From Pseudomonas oligotrophica (GTDB lineage Bacteria > Pseudomonadota > Gammaproteobacteria > Pseudomonadales > Pseudomonadaceae), in the NCBI RefSeq assembly GCF_021726475.1, contig NZ_JAKJRU010000003.1, positions 248,001 through 312,000 on the forward strand: 64,000 nt of DNA, written 5' to 3'. Under the pieces are notes generated by a model, which did not search any database, was not told the DNA's origin, and saw only the letters and a program-made list of their open reading frames with translations. Positions 50,486 through 61,647 of the stretch are shown piece after piece. Position numbers and translations under genes: made by a program. Position 1 is the stretch's first letter. Every line of letters begins with the position of its first letter.

Positions 50486-50932
50486 TCAGCGCTGCGCCTG
50501 GTCGCCCAGGTACTCGCCGAGTGCCAGGTCGCGGCCGTCGCGGGTCAGGCCGATGACCTGGTAGCGCTGCTTCGCCTGGCCGTAGTCCATGCCCGGCGAG
50601 CCGGCCGGCATGCCGGGTGCGGCAACGCCGAGCAGGTCATCGCGCTGCTGCAGGTCGCGGATCGCCGCCACCGGCACGTGGCCCTCGACGAACTTGCCGT
50701 CGATCACCCCGGTGTGGCACGAGCCCAGCCGCGGTACGACGCCGAGGCTCTGCTTGACCGCCGGCATGTCGCTCTCCACATGGTCACGCACCTCGAAGCC
50801 GTTGGCCTGCAGGTACTTGATCCAGTCCTTGCAGCAGCCGCAGTTGGCGTCGCGGTGCACGTCGATCACGTCGGCCGCCTGGGCCAGGCCCGAAACCAGC
50901 AGGGCGGCGAGGGTGGCGAGGTATTTGTTCAT
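50486..50932 (-). CDS. DUF411 periplasmic metal-binding protein
   Basis: A 148-aa protein with a signal peptide (SGLAQA-AD) and the DUF411 core: DANCGCCKDWIKYLQANGF, VPRLGSCHTGVIDGKFVEGHVP. The thioredoxin-like CGCC and the later SCHT are likely copper or disulfide sites. Homologues (CopG) accompany copper efflux systems and bind or redox-cycle copper in the periplasm. It lies 21 bp after the HMA gene. Confidence 0.88.
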   Translation of the reverse strand: MNKYLATLAALLVSGLAQAADVIDVHRDANCGCCKDWIKYLQANGFEVRDHVESDMPAVKQSLGVVPRLGSCHTGVIDGKFVEGHVPVAAIRDLQQRDDLLGVAAPGMPAGSPGMDYGQAKQRYQVIGLTRDGRDLALGEYLGDQAQR

Positions 50933-50953
50933 GCGCGTTCTCCAGAGGGTGGG

Positions 50954-51223
50954 TCAGCGGCAGCAGCAGCCGGAGCTGCCGCCGCAACCGGTTTTCTTCG
51001 CCGGCGCGGCGGGCGCCGTGGCGGTGGCTTCGGCCGGGTAGCCGGCCTCGTCGAGGGCAGCGATCAACGTCTCGGGTTGGGCGCTACCTTCGACCCGGAT
51101 GATGCCGCCGGCAAGTTCCACATCGATGCGCCCGACGCCGTCCAGCCCCTCGAGGGCCGCGGTGACATGGCGCACGCAGGAGCCGCAGCTCATGCCGGTG
51201 ACTTTCAACGTGGTGGTGTTCAT
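50954..51223 (-). CDS. Heavy-metal-associated (HMA) domain copper chaperone with Cys-rich tail
   Basis: An 89-aa protein with one HMA domain (GMSCGSCVRHVTAAL, Cu(I)-binding CxxC), like CopZ, followed by an Ala/Pro linker and an unusual cysteine-rich end (GCGGSSGCCCR). It lies 10 bp after the P-type ATPase gene, which itself has no HMA domain, so it probably delivers Cu(I) to that pump. ATG 51223 gives the domain start; longer readings overlap the ATPase. Confidence 0.9.
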   Translation of the reverse strand: MNTTTLKVTGMSCGSCVRHVTAALEGLDGVGRIDVELAGGIIRVEGSAQPETLIAALDEAGYPAEATATAPAAPAKKTGCGGSSGCCCR

Positions 51224-51233
51224 GGCGATCTCC

Positions 51234-53649
<2,416 letters not shown>

Positions 53650-53663
<14 letters not shown>

Positions 53664-53853
53664 CGTGGCCTCCGTGTCTGTGGCCGAACAGGTGCAGTAG
53701 CGGGCAGAGCAGCAGGATCAGGTAAGGCAGTGCTTCGGCGGTATGCGTCAGATGTTCGCGCACCAGATAGAACAGCACGATCGACGCCAGCATCAGCAGT
53801 GCGATGCCGGCGGGGCTGCGCCAGAAAGGCTGGGGAGTTCCGCTGCGTTGCAT
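53650..53853 (-). CDS. DUF2933 family small membrane protein
   Basis: A 67-aa protein with two predicted membrane segments (about 15-30 and 41-55) and a His-rich C-terminus ([13 protein letters not shown]), fitting DUF2933. It is the first gene of the ATPase operon, overlapping the pump gene by 14 bp. The histidines suggest metal binding; no function is known. The start is ATG 53853. Confidence 0.8.
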
Positions 53854-53917
53854 GGCCGGCCTCCGGGATGGATGCCTTCAAGATAGACCTCGCGGCCTTA
53901 CATGGAGCTGATGGAAA

Positions 53918-53934
53918 GATTACGTTTCTGTCAG
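53918..53934. promoter_or_regulatory. CopR-type box between DUF2933 and copR
   Basis: GATTACGTTTCTGTCAG lies 64 bp from the copR ATG and 65 bp from the DUF2933 ATG. It is nearly identical to the box upstream of copA, so CopR probably controls both copper operons and its own gene. Confidence 0.78.
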
Positions 53935-53997
53935 CTGATGGCATGTCGGCCGTTGCGGCTGCCACACTTCGCCCATCGCCGAGCCGAGGAACGGGAC

Positions 53998-54681
53998 ATG
54001 AAACTGCTGGTCGCCGAAGACGAGCCGAAAACCGGCACCTACCTGCAGCAGGGCCTGAGCGAGGCGGGTTTCACCGTCGACCGCGTCACCACCGGCACCG
54101 ATGCCCTGCAGCATGCGCTGAGCACGCCCTACGACCTGCTGATCCTCGACGTGATGATGCCCGGGCTGGACGGCTGGGACGTGCTGCGCCTGGTGCGCGC
54201 CTCGGGCAGCGAGGTGCCGGTGCTGTTCCTCACTGCGCGCGACCGTGTCGAGGACCGGGTCAAGGGCCTGGAGCTGGGCGCCGACGACTACCTGGTCAAG
54301 CCGTTCGCCTTCTCCGAGCTGCTGGCGCGGGTGCGCACGCTGTTGCGCCGCGGTACGGCAGCGGCGCTGCAGACCCGGCTCCGGATCGCCGACCTGGAGG
54401 TCGACCTGCTCAAGCGCCGTGCCACCCGCGCCGGCCAGCGCATCGACCTGACCGCCAAGGAATTCGCCCTGCTGGAACTCTTGCTGCGCCGGCGCGGCGA
54501 GGTGCTGCCCAAGTCGCTGATCGCTTCCCAGGTCTGGGACATGAACTTCGACAGCGACACCAACGTCATCGAGGTGGCGATCCGCCGCCTACGGGCGAAG
54601 ATCGACGACGGCTTCGAACCGCGGCTGATCCACACCGCACGCGGCATGGGCTACATGCTCGACGAGCCGGACGCGCCATGA
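53998..54681 (+). CDS. copR: Copper response regulator (CopR/CusR)
   Basis: A 227-aa OmpR-type response regulator with a receiver domain (phosphorylated Asp51 in [10 protein letters not shown], Lys in LVKPF) and a winged-helix DNA-binding domain ([17 protein letters not shown]). It resembles CopR/CusR/IrlR. ATG 53998 follows GAGGAACGG. Its stop overlaps the sensor start (ATGA), and the CopR-type box in its upstream region supports autoregulation. Confidence 0.93.
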   Translation: MKLLVAEDEPKTGTYLQQGLSEAGFTVDRVTTGTDALQHALSTPYDLLILDVMMPGLDGWDVLRLVRASGSEVPVLFLTARDRVEDRVKGLELGADDYLVKPFAFSELLARVRTLLRRGTAAALQTRLRIADLEVDLLKRRATRAGQRIDLTAKEFALLELLLRRRGEVLPKSLIASQVWDMNFDSDTNVIEVAIRRLRAKIDDGFEPRLIHTARGMGYMLDEPDAP

Positions 54682-56042
54682 TCCGGCTGTCGCTCACCGC
54701 GCGGCTGAGCCTGATGTTCATGCTCGCCGTCACCGGCGTGCTGGCGGCGGCCGGCTACTTCTTCGGCCAGCTCAGCCAGCACCACTTCGATGAACTGGAC
54801 CGCCACACCCTGCACGAGAAGCTCGAGGCCGCCAGCCGCCTGCTCGGCGGGCTGGACGATGCGCAGGCGCTGCCGCAGGTGCGCCCGCAACTGCAGGCGC
54901 TGCTCGGCGGGCACAGCGAGATGCGGGGCTTCATCTTCGACGAGACGGGCGCGCAGCTGTATCCCGAAGCGCCGCGCGCGATGGCCGAGCCGCAGCTGCT
55001 GGAGCTGGTCGGGCGGCGGGCCGGCGAGCTGCAGCTGGATGGGCGCGTCTGGCGCGGCGAGGCGGGGCATGTGCGGGTCGGCTCGCGGCGCCTGACCTTG
55101 CTCGTGTTGCTGGATGTCACCGTGCACAAGGCCTTCTTCCATACCTTCAGCGGCTGGCTGTGGGGCGCGCTGGTGCTCTGCGCGGCGCTCAGCGGCCTGC
55201 TCGGCTGGGCGCTGGTGCGCCGCGGCCTGCAGCCGCTGCGCGAGGTCACCCAGGTGGCGGCCTCGGTGTCGGCCCGCTCGCTGCGCGAGCGCATCCCCGA
55301 CGAGTCGACCCCGGCCGAGCTGCAGCAGCTGGTGCAGGCCTTCAACGCCATGCTGGCGCGGCTGGAGGACGCCTTCGTGCGGCTGTCGAACTTCTCCGCC
55401 GACATCGCCCACGAGCTGCGCACGCCGCTGAGCAACCTGATGACCCACACCGAGGTGGCGCTGACCCGCGCGCGCACGCTGGAACAGTACCAGGACAACC
55501 TGCATTCCAACCTCGAGGAGTTGCAGCGCATGTCGCGGATGATCGACGACATGCTGTTCCTGGCCAAGGCCGACAACGGCCTGATCGTTCCCGATGCACG
55601 CCCGGTGGCGCTGGAGGCGCTGTGCACCCAGCTGCTGGACTTCTACCAGCTGTCGGCCGACGAACGCGACATCCGCTTCGAGTTGAGCGGCGCCGGGCGC
55701 ATCGAGGGCGACCTGGCGATGCTGCGTCGCGCGCTGTCGAACCTCTTGTCCAATGCGCTGCGCTATACGCCCGACGGCGGGGTGATTCGCCTGGCCATCG
55801 AATCCGACGGCGACGAGGTGCGGCTGAGCGTGGCCAACCCCGGCACGACGATCGCGCCGGAACATCTGGAGCGGCTTTTCGACCGCTTCTACCGGGGCGA
55901 CCCGGCGCGCCGCGAGGGCAGCCCGAGCAACGCCGGCCTGGGCCTGGCGATCACCCGCTCGATCGTCCAGGCCCATCAGGGCCGTATCCATTGCACCTCC
56001 GCGCAGGGCTGGACGTCCTTCCGCCTGGAATTCCCCGGCTAA
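54678..56042 (+). CDS. copS: Copper sensor histidine kinase (CopS/CusS)
   Basis: A 454-aa membrane kinase: TM1 about 10-30, a periplasmic sensor region about 31-150, TM2, HAMP, an H-box ([15 protein letters not shown]) and a CA domain with N, G1 and G2 boxes ([19 protein letters not shown]). It belongs to the heavy-metal sensor family. The ATG overlaps the copR stop by 4 bp. It converges with the dsbS gene, 8 bp apart. Confidence 0.92.
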   Translation: MIRLSLTARLSLMFMLAVTGVLAAAGYFFGQLSQHHFDELDRHTLHEKLEAASRLLGGLDDAQALPQVRPQLQALLGGHSEMRGFIFDETGAQLYPEAPRAMAEPQLLELVGRRAGELQLDGRVWRGEAGHVRVGSRRLTLLVLLDVTVHKAFFHTFSGWLWGALVLCAALSGLLGWALVRRGLQPLREVTQVAASVSARSLRERIPDESTPAELQQLVQAFNAMLARLEDAFVRLSNFSADIAHELRTPLSNLMTHTEVALTRARTLEQYQDNLHSNLEELQRMSRMIDDMLFLAKADNGLIVPDARPVALEALCTQLLDFYQLSADERDIRFELSGAGRIEGDLAMLRRALSNLLSNALRYTPDGGVIRLAIESDGDEVRLSVANPGTTIAPEHLERLFDRFYRGDPARREGSPSNAGLGLAITRSIVQAHQGRIHCTSAQGWTSFRLEFPG

Positions 56043-56050
56043 GCGCATGC

Positions 56051-57373
56051 TCAGCGCTGCAACGGCACCGTCAGCGATACGCGCAGGCCATCAGGCTGGC
56101 TGTCGAACGCGAGGGTACAGCCGCAGCGCTCGGCGATGGCCTGGACGATGGCCAGGCCCAGGCCGCTGCCGGCGCTATTGGCGTGGCGCCAGAAGCGCCG
56201 GGTCAGGTGCTCGAGATGCTCGGCGGCGATGCCCGGGCCCTGATCGCGTACTTCGAAGCGTACTCGCTCCGCTTCAGGCAGCAGGGTCAGCGTGACGGCG
56301 CTGCCCGGCGCGGTGTGGCTCTGGGCATTCTCCAGCAGATTGCGCAGCGCGGCGATCGCCAGCACCGGCGGCATGGCCAGCGGCGTGTCGGGCAGTTCGG
56401 CCGGCACCTGCAACAGGATTGGCGCGCCGTCGCCGCCACTGGCGTCCTGAATCGCCAGCCGCGCGACCTCGGCGGCCGAGCACTGCAGGCCATCGTCGAA
56501 ATCCAGACTGCCTTCCACCCGGGCCAGCAACAGCAGCTGTTCCAGTGTGCGCTGCAGGCGGTCGGCGCCGGCCTCGGCGTTGGCCAGCGCCTGCGCCGCG
56601 GCTGCGCCTTCGGTCATGCGCGCGACCTGCAGGTGGGTCTTGATCGCCGTCAGCGGGCTGCGCAGTTCGTGGGCGGCGTCGCCGGTCAGCCGGCGCTCGC
56701 GCTCGATGGCCTGGGCGATGCGTTCGAACAGCTGGTTCTGCGTTTGCACCAGCGGCTGCAGCTCGGCCGGCAGGCCGGTGGTCGGCAGCGGCTCGAGCGA
56801 ATCGGCACTGCGCCGGGTCAGCGCCTCGCGAATCCGCTGCAGCGGCGCCAGCCCGCGGCCGAGGCCAAGCCAGAGCAGGCCGAGGCTGCCGAGCAGGGCG
56901 AGCGCCACCGGCAGCGCCGCGGCCAGCAGCAGCGAGCGCTCGAGCGTGGTGCGCTCGTCCAGGCGGTCGGCGGTGGTGATGCGCAGCTCGCCCTGCACCA
57001 GGGTGAAGCTGCGCCAGGGCACGCCGTCGATCAGCTGGTCGCGAAAGCCGTTCTGCTCGGCGTCCAGCTGCTGGTCGGGGGCGGCGTGGCTGCGCGCCAG
57101 CACTTCGCCGCGCAGCGAGCTGACCTGGCAGGCCAGGCCGTGGGGGATGCCCAGCTGCTCGGCGCTCAGGCGCTGCGGCGGGCCATCGCCTGGCATCGGT
57201 TGCGGCAGCTGCACCAAGAGGCCCGCCACCATGCGCGCCGAGGCCGCCAGGCGCTGGTCGAGCGAGAGCATCAGCTGGTTGCGCAGGTCGAGCAGCATCC
57301 AGGTCGCCGCCAGCGTCCAGAGCAGCACGAAGGCGGTGCCGAGCATCAGGGTCAGGCGCAGGCGCAGGCTCAT
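56051..57373 (-). CDS. dsbS: Sensor histidine kinase of the dsb locus (DsbS-like)
   Basis: A 440-aa kinase with TM1 (about 7-28), a periplasmic sensor (about 29-150), TM2 (about 155-172), HAMP, an H-box (GDAAHELRSPLTAIK) and a CA domain (NLLENAQSH, GSGLGLAIVQAIAE). A single periplasmic Cys (HGLACQVSS) is notable, since P. aeruginosa DsbS is reported to sense copper through a cysteine. The ATG overlaps the regulator stop by 4 bp. Confidence 0.85.
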   Translation of the reverse strand: MSLRLRLTLMLGTAFVLLWTLAATWMLLDLRNQLMLSLDQRLAASARMVAGLLVQLPQPMPGDGPPQRLSAEQLGIPHGLACQVSSLRGEVLARSHAAPDQQLDAEQNGFRDQLIDGVPWRSFTLVQGELRITTADRLDERTTLERSLLLAAALPVALALLGSLGLLWLGLGRGLAPLQRIREALTRRSADSLEPLPTTGLPAELQPLVQTQNQLFERIAQAIERERRLTGDAAHELRSPLTAIKTHLQVARMTEGAAAAQALANAEAGADRLQRTLEQLLLLARVEGSLDFDDGLQCSAAEVARLAIQDASGGDGAPILLQVPAELPDTPLAMPPVLAIAALRNLLENAQSHTAPGSAVTLTLLPEAERVRFEVRDQGPGIAAEHLEHLTRRFWRHANSAGSGLGLAIVQAIAERCGCTLAFDSQPDGLRVSLTVPLQR

Positions 57374-58047
57374 GGCGCGTCTTCCCCGCCGGCCGGGCCG
57401 AGGCGATAGCCCAGGCCGCGCACCGTCTCGACGATGCCGCCGCCGAGCTTGCGCCGCAGGTGGTGGATGTGCACGTTCAGGGCGTTGCTCTCGACGTCGT
57501 CGGCCAGGCCGTAGACCGCGTCCTTGAGCTGGTCGGCGCTGAGCACCCGGCCGCGGCTGTTGAGCAGCGCCTGCAGCAGCGCCTGCTCGCGGCGCGACAG
57601 GTCCACCGGCTGGCCGTCCAGGCGCGCCTCGCAGCTGCCCGGGTCGTAGCACAGGCGACCGTGTTCGATCAGGGTGACGCTGCGCCCGGCGCTGCGCCGC
57701 ACCAGGCTGTGCAGGCGCGCGGCCAGTTCGCGCAGGTCGAAGGGCTTGAGCAGGTAGTCGTCGGCGCCGGCGTGCAGGCCGGTGACGCGGTCGCTCACCG
57801 CATCGCGTGCGGTGAGCACCAGCACCGGCAGGTCCAGCCCGTGCTGGCGCAGGCGGCGCAGCAGCTCGATGCCGTCCTCGTCGGGCAGGCCGAGGTCGAG
57901 CACCAGCACGTCGAAAGCGGCCGTGCGCAGCAGCGCCTCGGCCGCTGCCGCGCTGGCGACGTGATCGACGGTCAGGCCCTGGGCGCCGAGGCCGGCGACG
58001 ATGCCGCTGGCGATCAGCGCATCGTCTTCGACGAGCAGTACGTGCAT
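57370..58047 (-). CDS. dsbR: OmpR-type response regulator of the dsb locus (DsbR-like)
   Basis: A 225-aa regulator of the QseB/PmrA type with receiver Asp51 (LVLDLGLPDEDG), a KPFDL loop and a winged-helix domain (NALNVHIHHLRRKLGGG). It is divergent from dsbD across 137 bp, which holds PmrA-like GTTAAT direct repeats. The arrangement matches the copper-responsive DsbR that activates dsbDEG in P. aeruginosa. ATG 58047 fits the family start. Confidence 0.87.
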   Translation of the reverse strand: MHVLLVEDDALIASGIVAGLGAQGLTVDHVASAAAAEALLRTAAFDVLVLDLGLPDEDGIELLRRLRQHGLDLPVLVLTARDAVSDRVTGLHAGADDYLLKPFDLRELAARLHSLVRRSAGRSVTLIEHGRLCYDPGSCEARLDGQPVDLSRREQALLQALLNSRGRVLSADQLKDAVYGLADDVESNALNVHIHHLRRKLGGGIVETVRGLGYRLGPAGGEDAP

Positions 58048-58078
58048 GCGGATATCCGTGCAAAACAACAAGTGTCGA

Positions 58079-58093
58079 CCTTAGCGATTAAGG
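58079..58093. promoter_or_regulatory. Palindrome near the dsbR promoter
   Basis: CCTTA-GCGAT-TAAGG, a perfect 5-bp inverted repeat 32 bases upstream of the dsbR start. It contains one CTTAAT half-site on the minus strand and may mark autoregulation. Confidence 0.4.
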
Positions 58094-58119
58094 CAGCGTT
58101 ATGCAGCCGCGGCCAATCC

Positions 58120-58136
58120 GTTAATGGCGCGTTAAT
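58120..58136 (+). promoter_or_regulatory. PmrA-like direct repeat upstream of dsbD
   Basis: GTTAAT-GGCGC-GTTAAT: two identical hexamers separated by 5 bases, 49 bp before the dsbD ATG. It fits the direct-repeat layout (6-N5-6) bound by QseB/PmrA-type regulators such as the adjacent DsbR. Confidence 0.65.
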
Positions 58137-58184
58137 CGGCCGGCCCCATGCTGCACGGCGTCCAACGGTGGTTAGGGAGTCTTC

Positions 58185-59921
58185 ATGCGCGCGCTGCTGT
58201 TTCTTCTGTTCGTCCTGGCGCCCGGCCTGGCGCTGCCGGCCGGCGGCCTGTTCGGCGCGGGCTCGCAGGCCGATTTCCTGCCGGTGGACGAGGCCTTCGC
58301 GCTGACCGTCAGCGCGGATGAGGCGGGCGCGACGCGCCTGCACTGGCAGATCGCGCCGGGCTACTACCTCTACCAGCAGCGCTTGAAGTTCGACGGCCTG
58401 CCGGCCGAGCGCCAGCCGCCGCTGCCCGCGGGCGAGCCGCACAGCGACGAGTTCTTCGGTGACCAGCAGGTCTATCGCGACAGCCTCGAGCTGGTCGTTC
58501 CGCCGGGCGCGGAGGGCCGCGTGCGCCTGGGCTGGCAGGGCTGTGCCGATGCCGGGCTGTGCTACCCGCCGCAGACCCGCGAGGTCGCGCTCGGCGTTGC
58601 CGCCGTGGCGCCGGCAGCCACGGCCCAGGCCGAGGACCAGGCGTTGGCCAGCGGCCTGGCCAGCCAGGCGCTGGCCTGGAGCCTGCTGCTGTTCTTCGGC
58701 CTCGGCCTGCTGCTGGCCTTCACCCCGTGCTCCTTGCCGATGCTGCCGATCCTCGCCGGCATCGTCGTCGGCGGGGGCGCCACGCCGCGGCGCGGGCTGG
58801 CCCTGGCCGGCAGCTATGTGGTCAGCATGGCGCTGGTCTATGCGGCGCTCGGCGTGCTTGCCGCGCTGCTCGGCGCCAACCTGCAGGCGGCGCTGCAGCA
58901 GCCCTGGCTGCTCGGCAGTTTCGCCGCGCTGTTCGTCTTTCTCGCCTTGCCGATGTTCGGCCTGTTCGAGCTGCAGCTGCCGGCCGCGCTGCGCGATCGC
59001 CTGCAGCGCGCCGGTGATCGCCAGCGCGGCGGCAGCCTGGCCGGTGCAGCGGCGCTGGGTGTGTTGTCGGGCCTGTTGGTCGGCCCCTGCATGACCGCGC
59101 CGCTGGCTGCCGCGCTGCTCTATATCGCGCAGAGCGGCAGCGCGCTGCAGGGTGGCCTGGTGCTGTTCGCCCTGGGGCTGGGGATCGGCACGCCACTGTT
59201 GCTGCTGGTCACCGTCGGCAGCCGCTTTCTGCCGAAGCCCGGGGCCTGGATGGAGCGGGTCAAGGTGGCCTTTGGCTTCTTCTTTCTCGCCGCGGCGCTC
59301 CTGGTCGCCCGTCCGCTGCTGCAGGACTGGCAGTGGCTCGGCCTCTGGGGTGCGCTGCTGCTGAGCGGCGCCGTCGTGCTGCTGCACCTGGCCGGCCAGC
59401 TCGGGCGTGGCCAGCTGCCGTCGCGCGCGGCTGGCGTGCTGTGCGGGCTGTGGGGCGCGGCGATGCTGCTCGGTGCCGCCGGCGGGGCGAGCGACCCCTG
59501 GCGGCCGCTGGCGGTGTATGCCGGCGGTGCGGCGCTCGAACGGGCCGGCGCCGCGCCGGCGCTGACCTTCGACCAGCCGGCGGTGCTGGACCGCGAACTG
59601 GCGGCGGCGCGGGCGCAAGGCCAATGGGTGCTGATCGACTACTACGCCGACTGGTGCGTGTCCTGCAAGGTCATGGAAAAGGAGGTGTTCGGCAATGCCG
59701 AGGTGCAGGCCAGCCTTGCGGGCGTGCGGCTGCTGCGCCCGGATGTCACCGCGAGCAATGCCGCCAGCCGCGAGCTGCTCACGCGCTACGGCGTGCTCGG
59801 CCCGCCGACGCTGCTGTGGATCGGCCCCGACGGCGAGGAGCGTCGTGAACGGCGCATCACCGGCGAGGTCGGTGCAAGGGATTTCCTCGAACACTGGACG
59901 CAGACAAGGGAGCGAGGTTGA
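58185..59921 (+). CDS. dsbD: Thiol:disulfide interchange protein DsbD
   Basis: A 578-aa membrane reductant conduit moving electrons from cytoplasmic thioredoxin to periplasmic partners. It has a signal peptide, an N-terminal domain with the cysteine pair in CADAGLCYPP, and eight helices with FTPCSLPMLP and VGPCMTAP. A C-terminal thioredoxin domain carries DWCVSCK. It is first in dsbD-dsbE-dsbG, and the next gene starts at its stop codon. The six catalytic cysteines are all visible. Confidence 0.95.
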   Translation: MRALLFLLFVLAPGLALPAGGLFGAGSQADFLPVDEAFALTVSADEAGATRLHWQIAPGYYLYQQRLKFDGLPAERQPPLPAGEPHSDEFFGDQQVYRDSLELVVPPGAEGRVRLGWQGCADAGLCYPPQTREVALGVAAVAPAATAQAEDQALASGLASQALAWSLLLFFGLGLLLAFTPCSLPMLPILAGIVVGGGATPRRGLALAGSYVVSMALVYAALGVLAALLGANLQAALQQPWLLGSFAALFVFLALPMFGLFELQLPAALRDRLQRAGDRQRGGSLAGAAALGVLSGLLVGPCMTAPLAAALLYIAQSGSALQGGLVLFALGLGIGTPLLLLVTVGSRFLPKPGAWMERVKVAFGFFFLAAALLVARPLLQDWQWLGLWGALLLSGAVVLLHLAGQLGRGQLPSRAAGVLCGLWGAAMLLGAAGGASDPWRPLAVYAGGAALERAGAAPALTFDQPAVLDRELAAARAQGQWVLIDYYADWCVSCKVMEKEVFGNAEVQASLAGVRLLRPDVTASNAASRELLTRYGVLGPPTLLWIGPDGEERRERRITGEVGARDFLEHWTQTRERG

Positions 59922-60736
59922 TGTTGACGCTGAACGTCGGGCCGCTGGCCCTGGCGATGCCGCACGTCCTGCTGCTGGGCAGCCTGTTGCTGGCGACCGT
60001 GGTTGGCTGGTGGGTCGGCCGGCGCCATGGCTGCAATCCCGAGCGCCAGCTGTTCCACCTGCTGCTGGTGGGCCTGCTCGTTGCCCGGCTGGCGTTCGTG
60101 GTGCGCTATTTCGAGCATTTCCAGGGCGAGCCGTGGCGGGTGGTCGACATCCGCGACGGCGGCTTCATCGCCTGGCCGGGGCTGCTGGCGGCGCTGGCGC
60201 TCGGCACCTGGCAGGGCTGGCGCGACCGCGGGCTGCGCAAGCCGCTGGGCATCGCCCTGGCGACCGGCGTGCTGGCCTGGGGCAGCGGCAGCTACGTGCT
60301 GCATTCGCTGGAGCAGGGCACGCGCCTGCCCGAACTGGCGCTGCGCGATGCCGAGGGGCGCCCGGTGGCGCTGGAGGACTACGCCGGCCAGCCGCTGGTG
60401 GTCAACCTCTGGGCGACCTGGTGCCCGCCGTGCCGGCGCGAGATGCCGGTACTGGCCGAAGCCCAGGCCCGCGAGCAGGACACGCTGTTCCTGTTCGTCA
60501 ACCAGGGCGAGGGCAGTGGCGAGATCGAACGCTTCTTCGCCGCCCAGGGTCTGTCGCTGGACAACGTCCTGCTCGACAGCGGCGGCCGCCTGGGCCAGCA
60601 CGTCGGCTCCACCGCGCTGCCCACCACGCTGTTCTACGACGCCGAGGGCCGCCAGGTCGGCAGCCATCTCGGCGAATTGTCCCGTGCCAGCCTGGCGCGG
60701 GCCTTGGAAGTACTGAAAGAGGATGCCCCGCAGTGA
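59921..60736 (+). CDS. dsbE: Membrane-anchored TlpA/DsbE-like thioredoxin
   Basis: A 271-aa protein with an N-terminal polytopic part (helices about 15-32, 47-62, 85-98 and 110-122, reminiscent of Lgt-type sequences) fused to a periplasmic TlpA-like domain (WATWCPPC, Cys168 and Cys171, cis-Pro in TALPTTLF). It is probably reduced by DsbD. ATG 59921 (TGATG with the dsbD stop) follows GGGAGCGAGG; a TTG three bases earlier is possible. It differs from cytochrome-maturation CcmG by its large membrane part. Confidence 0.88.
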   Translation: MLTLNVGPLALAMPHVLLLGSLLLATVVGWWVGRRHGCNPERQLFHLLLVGLLVARLAFVVRYFEHFQGEPWRVVDIRDGGFIAWPGLLAALALGTWQGWRDRGLRKPLGIALATGVLAWGSGSYVLHSLEQGTRLPELALRDAEGRPVALEDYAGQPLVVNLWATWCPPCRREMPVLAEAQAREQDTLFLFVNQGEGSGEIERFFAAQGLSLDNVLLDSGGRLGQHVGSTALPTTLFYDAEGRQVGSHLGELSRASLARALEVLKEDAPQ

Positions 60737-61494
60737 TTCGATCCGCTCCGTTTCTGCTCGCAGGCCTGGGCCTGCTGAGCACTCCCTTCGTGCAGGCCGA
60801 AGAGTGGCCGGAACCGATCCGCGCCGTCGAGGCGCGCGGCGCCCAGGTGGTCGGCAGCTTCGATGCGCCCGGCGGCCTCAAGGGTTACGCGGCGCGCTAC
60901 AACGGCCAGGGCATTGCCCTGTACCTGACTCCCGATGGCGAGCACGTGGTGATCGGCAGCCTGCTCGATGCCAAGGGCGACGACCTGACCCGCGCACCGC
61001 TGGAAAAGCTGGTCTACGAGCCGCTCGGCAAGGAGATGTGGTCGCGCCTGGAAAACAGCACCTGGATCGCCGACGGCCGCGACGATGCGCCGCGCGTGGT
61101 GTACATGTTCAGCGACCCGAACTGCCCCTACTGCAACATGTTCTGGAAGCAGGCGCGGCCCTGGGTGGAGTCCGGCAAGGTGCAGCTGCGCCACATCATG
61201 GTCGGCATGCTGCGTGTCGACAGCCTGGGCAAGTCCGCCGCGCTGCTGGCGGCCAGCGACCCCGAGGCGGCGCTGGAGGCACACGAGTCCGCCGGCAAGG
61301 CCAGCAAGCTCAAGGCCCAGGAAAAGGTCTCGGCGGCAATGCGCCAGAAGCTCGACGACAACCTGATGCTGATGGGCGAGACCGGCGCCCAGGCGACGCC
61401 GGCGATCTTCTACATGGATGCCAAGGGCCGGCTGCAGCAGCACCAGGGTGCGCCGCAACCCGAGGCGCTGGAGCAGATCATGGGGCCGCGCTGA
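60733..61494 (+). CDS. dsbG: Periplasmic disulfide isomerase/chaperone DsbG
   Basis: A 253-aa protein with signal peptide (FVQA-EE), an N-terminal dimerisation domain and a thioredoxin domain with Cys131-P-Y-Cys134 (SDPNCPYCNMF) and cis-Pro in QATPAIFYM. It repairs or protects single cysteines and is kept reduced by DsbD. The start is GTG 60733, overlapping the previous stop (GTGA). It is the last gene of the operon. Confidence 0.93.
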   Translation: MIRSAPFLLAGLGLLSTPFVQAEEWPEPIRAVEARGAQVVGSFDAPGGLKGYAARYNGQGIALYLTPDGEHVVIGSLLDAKGDDLTRAPLEKLVYEPLGKEMWSRLENSTWIADGRDDAPRVVYMFSDPNCPYCNMFWKQARPWVESGKVQLRHIMVGMLRVDSLGKSAALLAASDPEAALEAHESAGKASKLKAQEKVSAAMRQKLDDNLMLMGETGAQATPAIFYMDAKGRLQQHQGAPQPEALEQIMGPR

Positions 61495-61513
61495 CGGCGA
61501 CGATGGGGCAGGC

Positions 61514-61581
61514 GTGGAAAAGCGCTGCGCGCGTTTTTCCACCCTACGAATGCGGGGTTGGTGGGCTGAAGCCCACCCTAC
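61514..61581. repeat. Intergenic palindromic repeat element
   Basis: Between converging dsbG and the DUF4197 gene: a hairpin around GTGGAAAAGCGC / GTTTTTCCAC, then CACCCTACG, then GTGGGCT-GA-AGCCCAC, then CACCCTACAG. The repeated CCACCCTAC and the paired palindromes look like a dispersed Pseudomonas intergenic repeat. It may also act as terminator for both genes. Confidence 0.6.
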
Positions 61582-61601
61582 AGTGCCCACCCGACGGAGG
61601 C

Positions 61602-61621
61602 TGGATGGCCGCAGCCATCCA
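61602..61621. repeat. Second palindrome in the same intergenic region
   Basis: TGGATGGC-CGCA-GCCATCCA, a perfect 8-bp stem with a 4-base loop, just beyond the first element and 27 bases from the DUF4197 stop. A possible terminator for that gene or part of the same repeat family. Confidence 0.55.
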
Positions 61622-61647
61622 CGCGGGCAGGCGGATCGGTGCACCGG

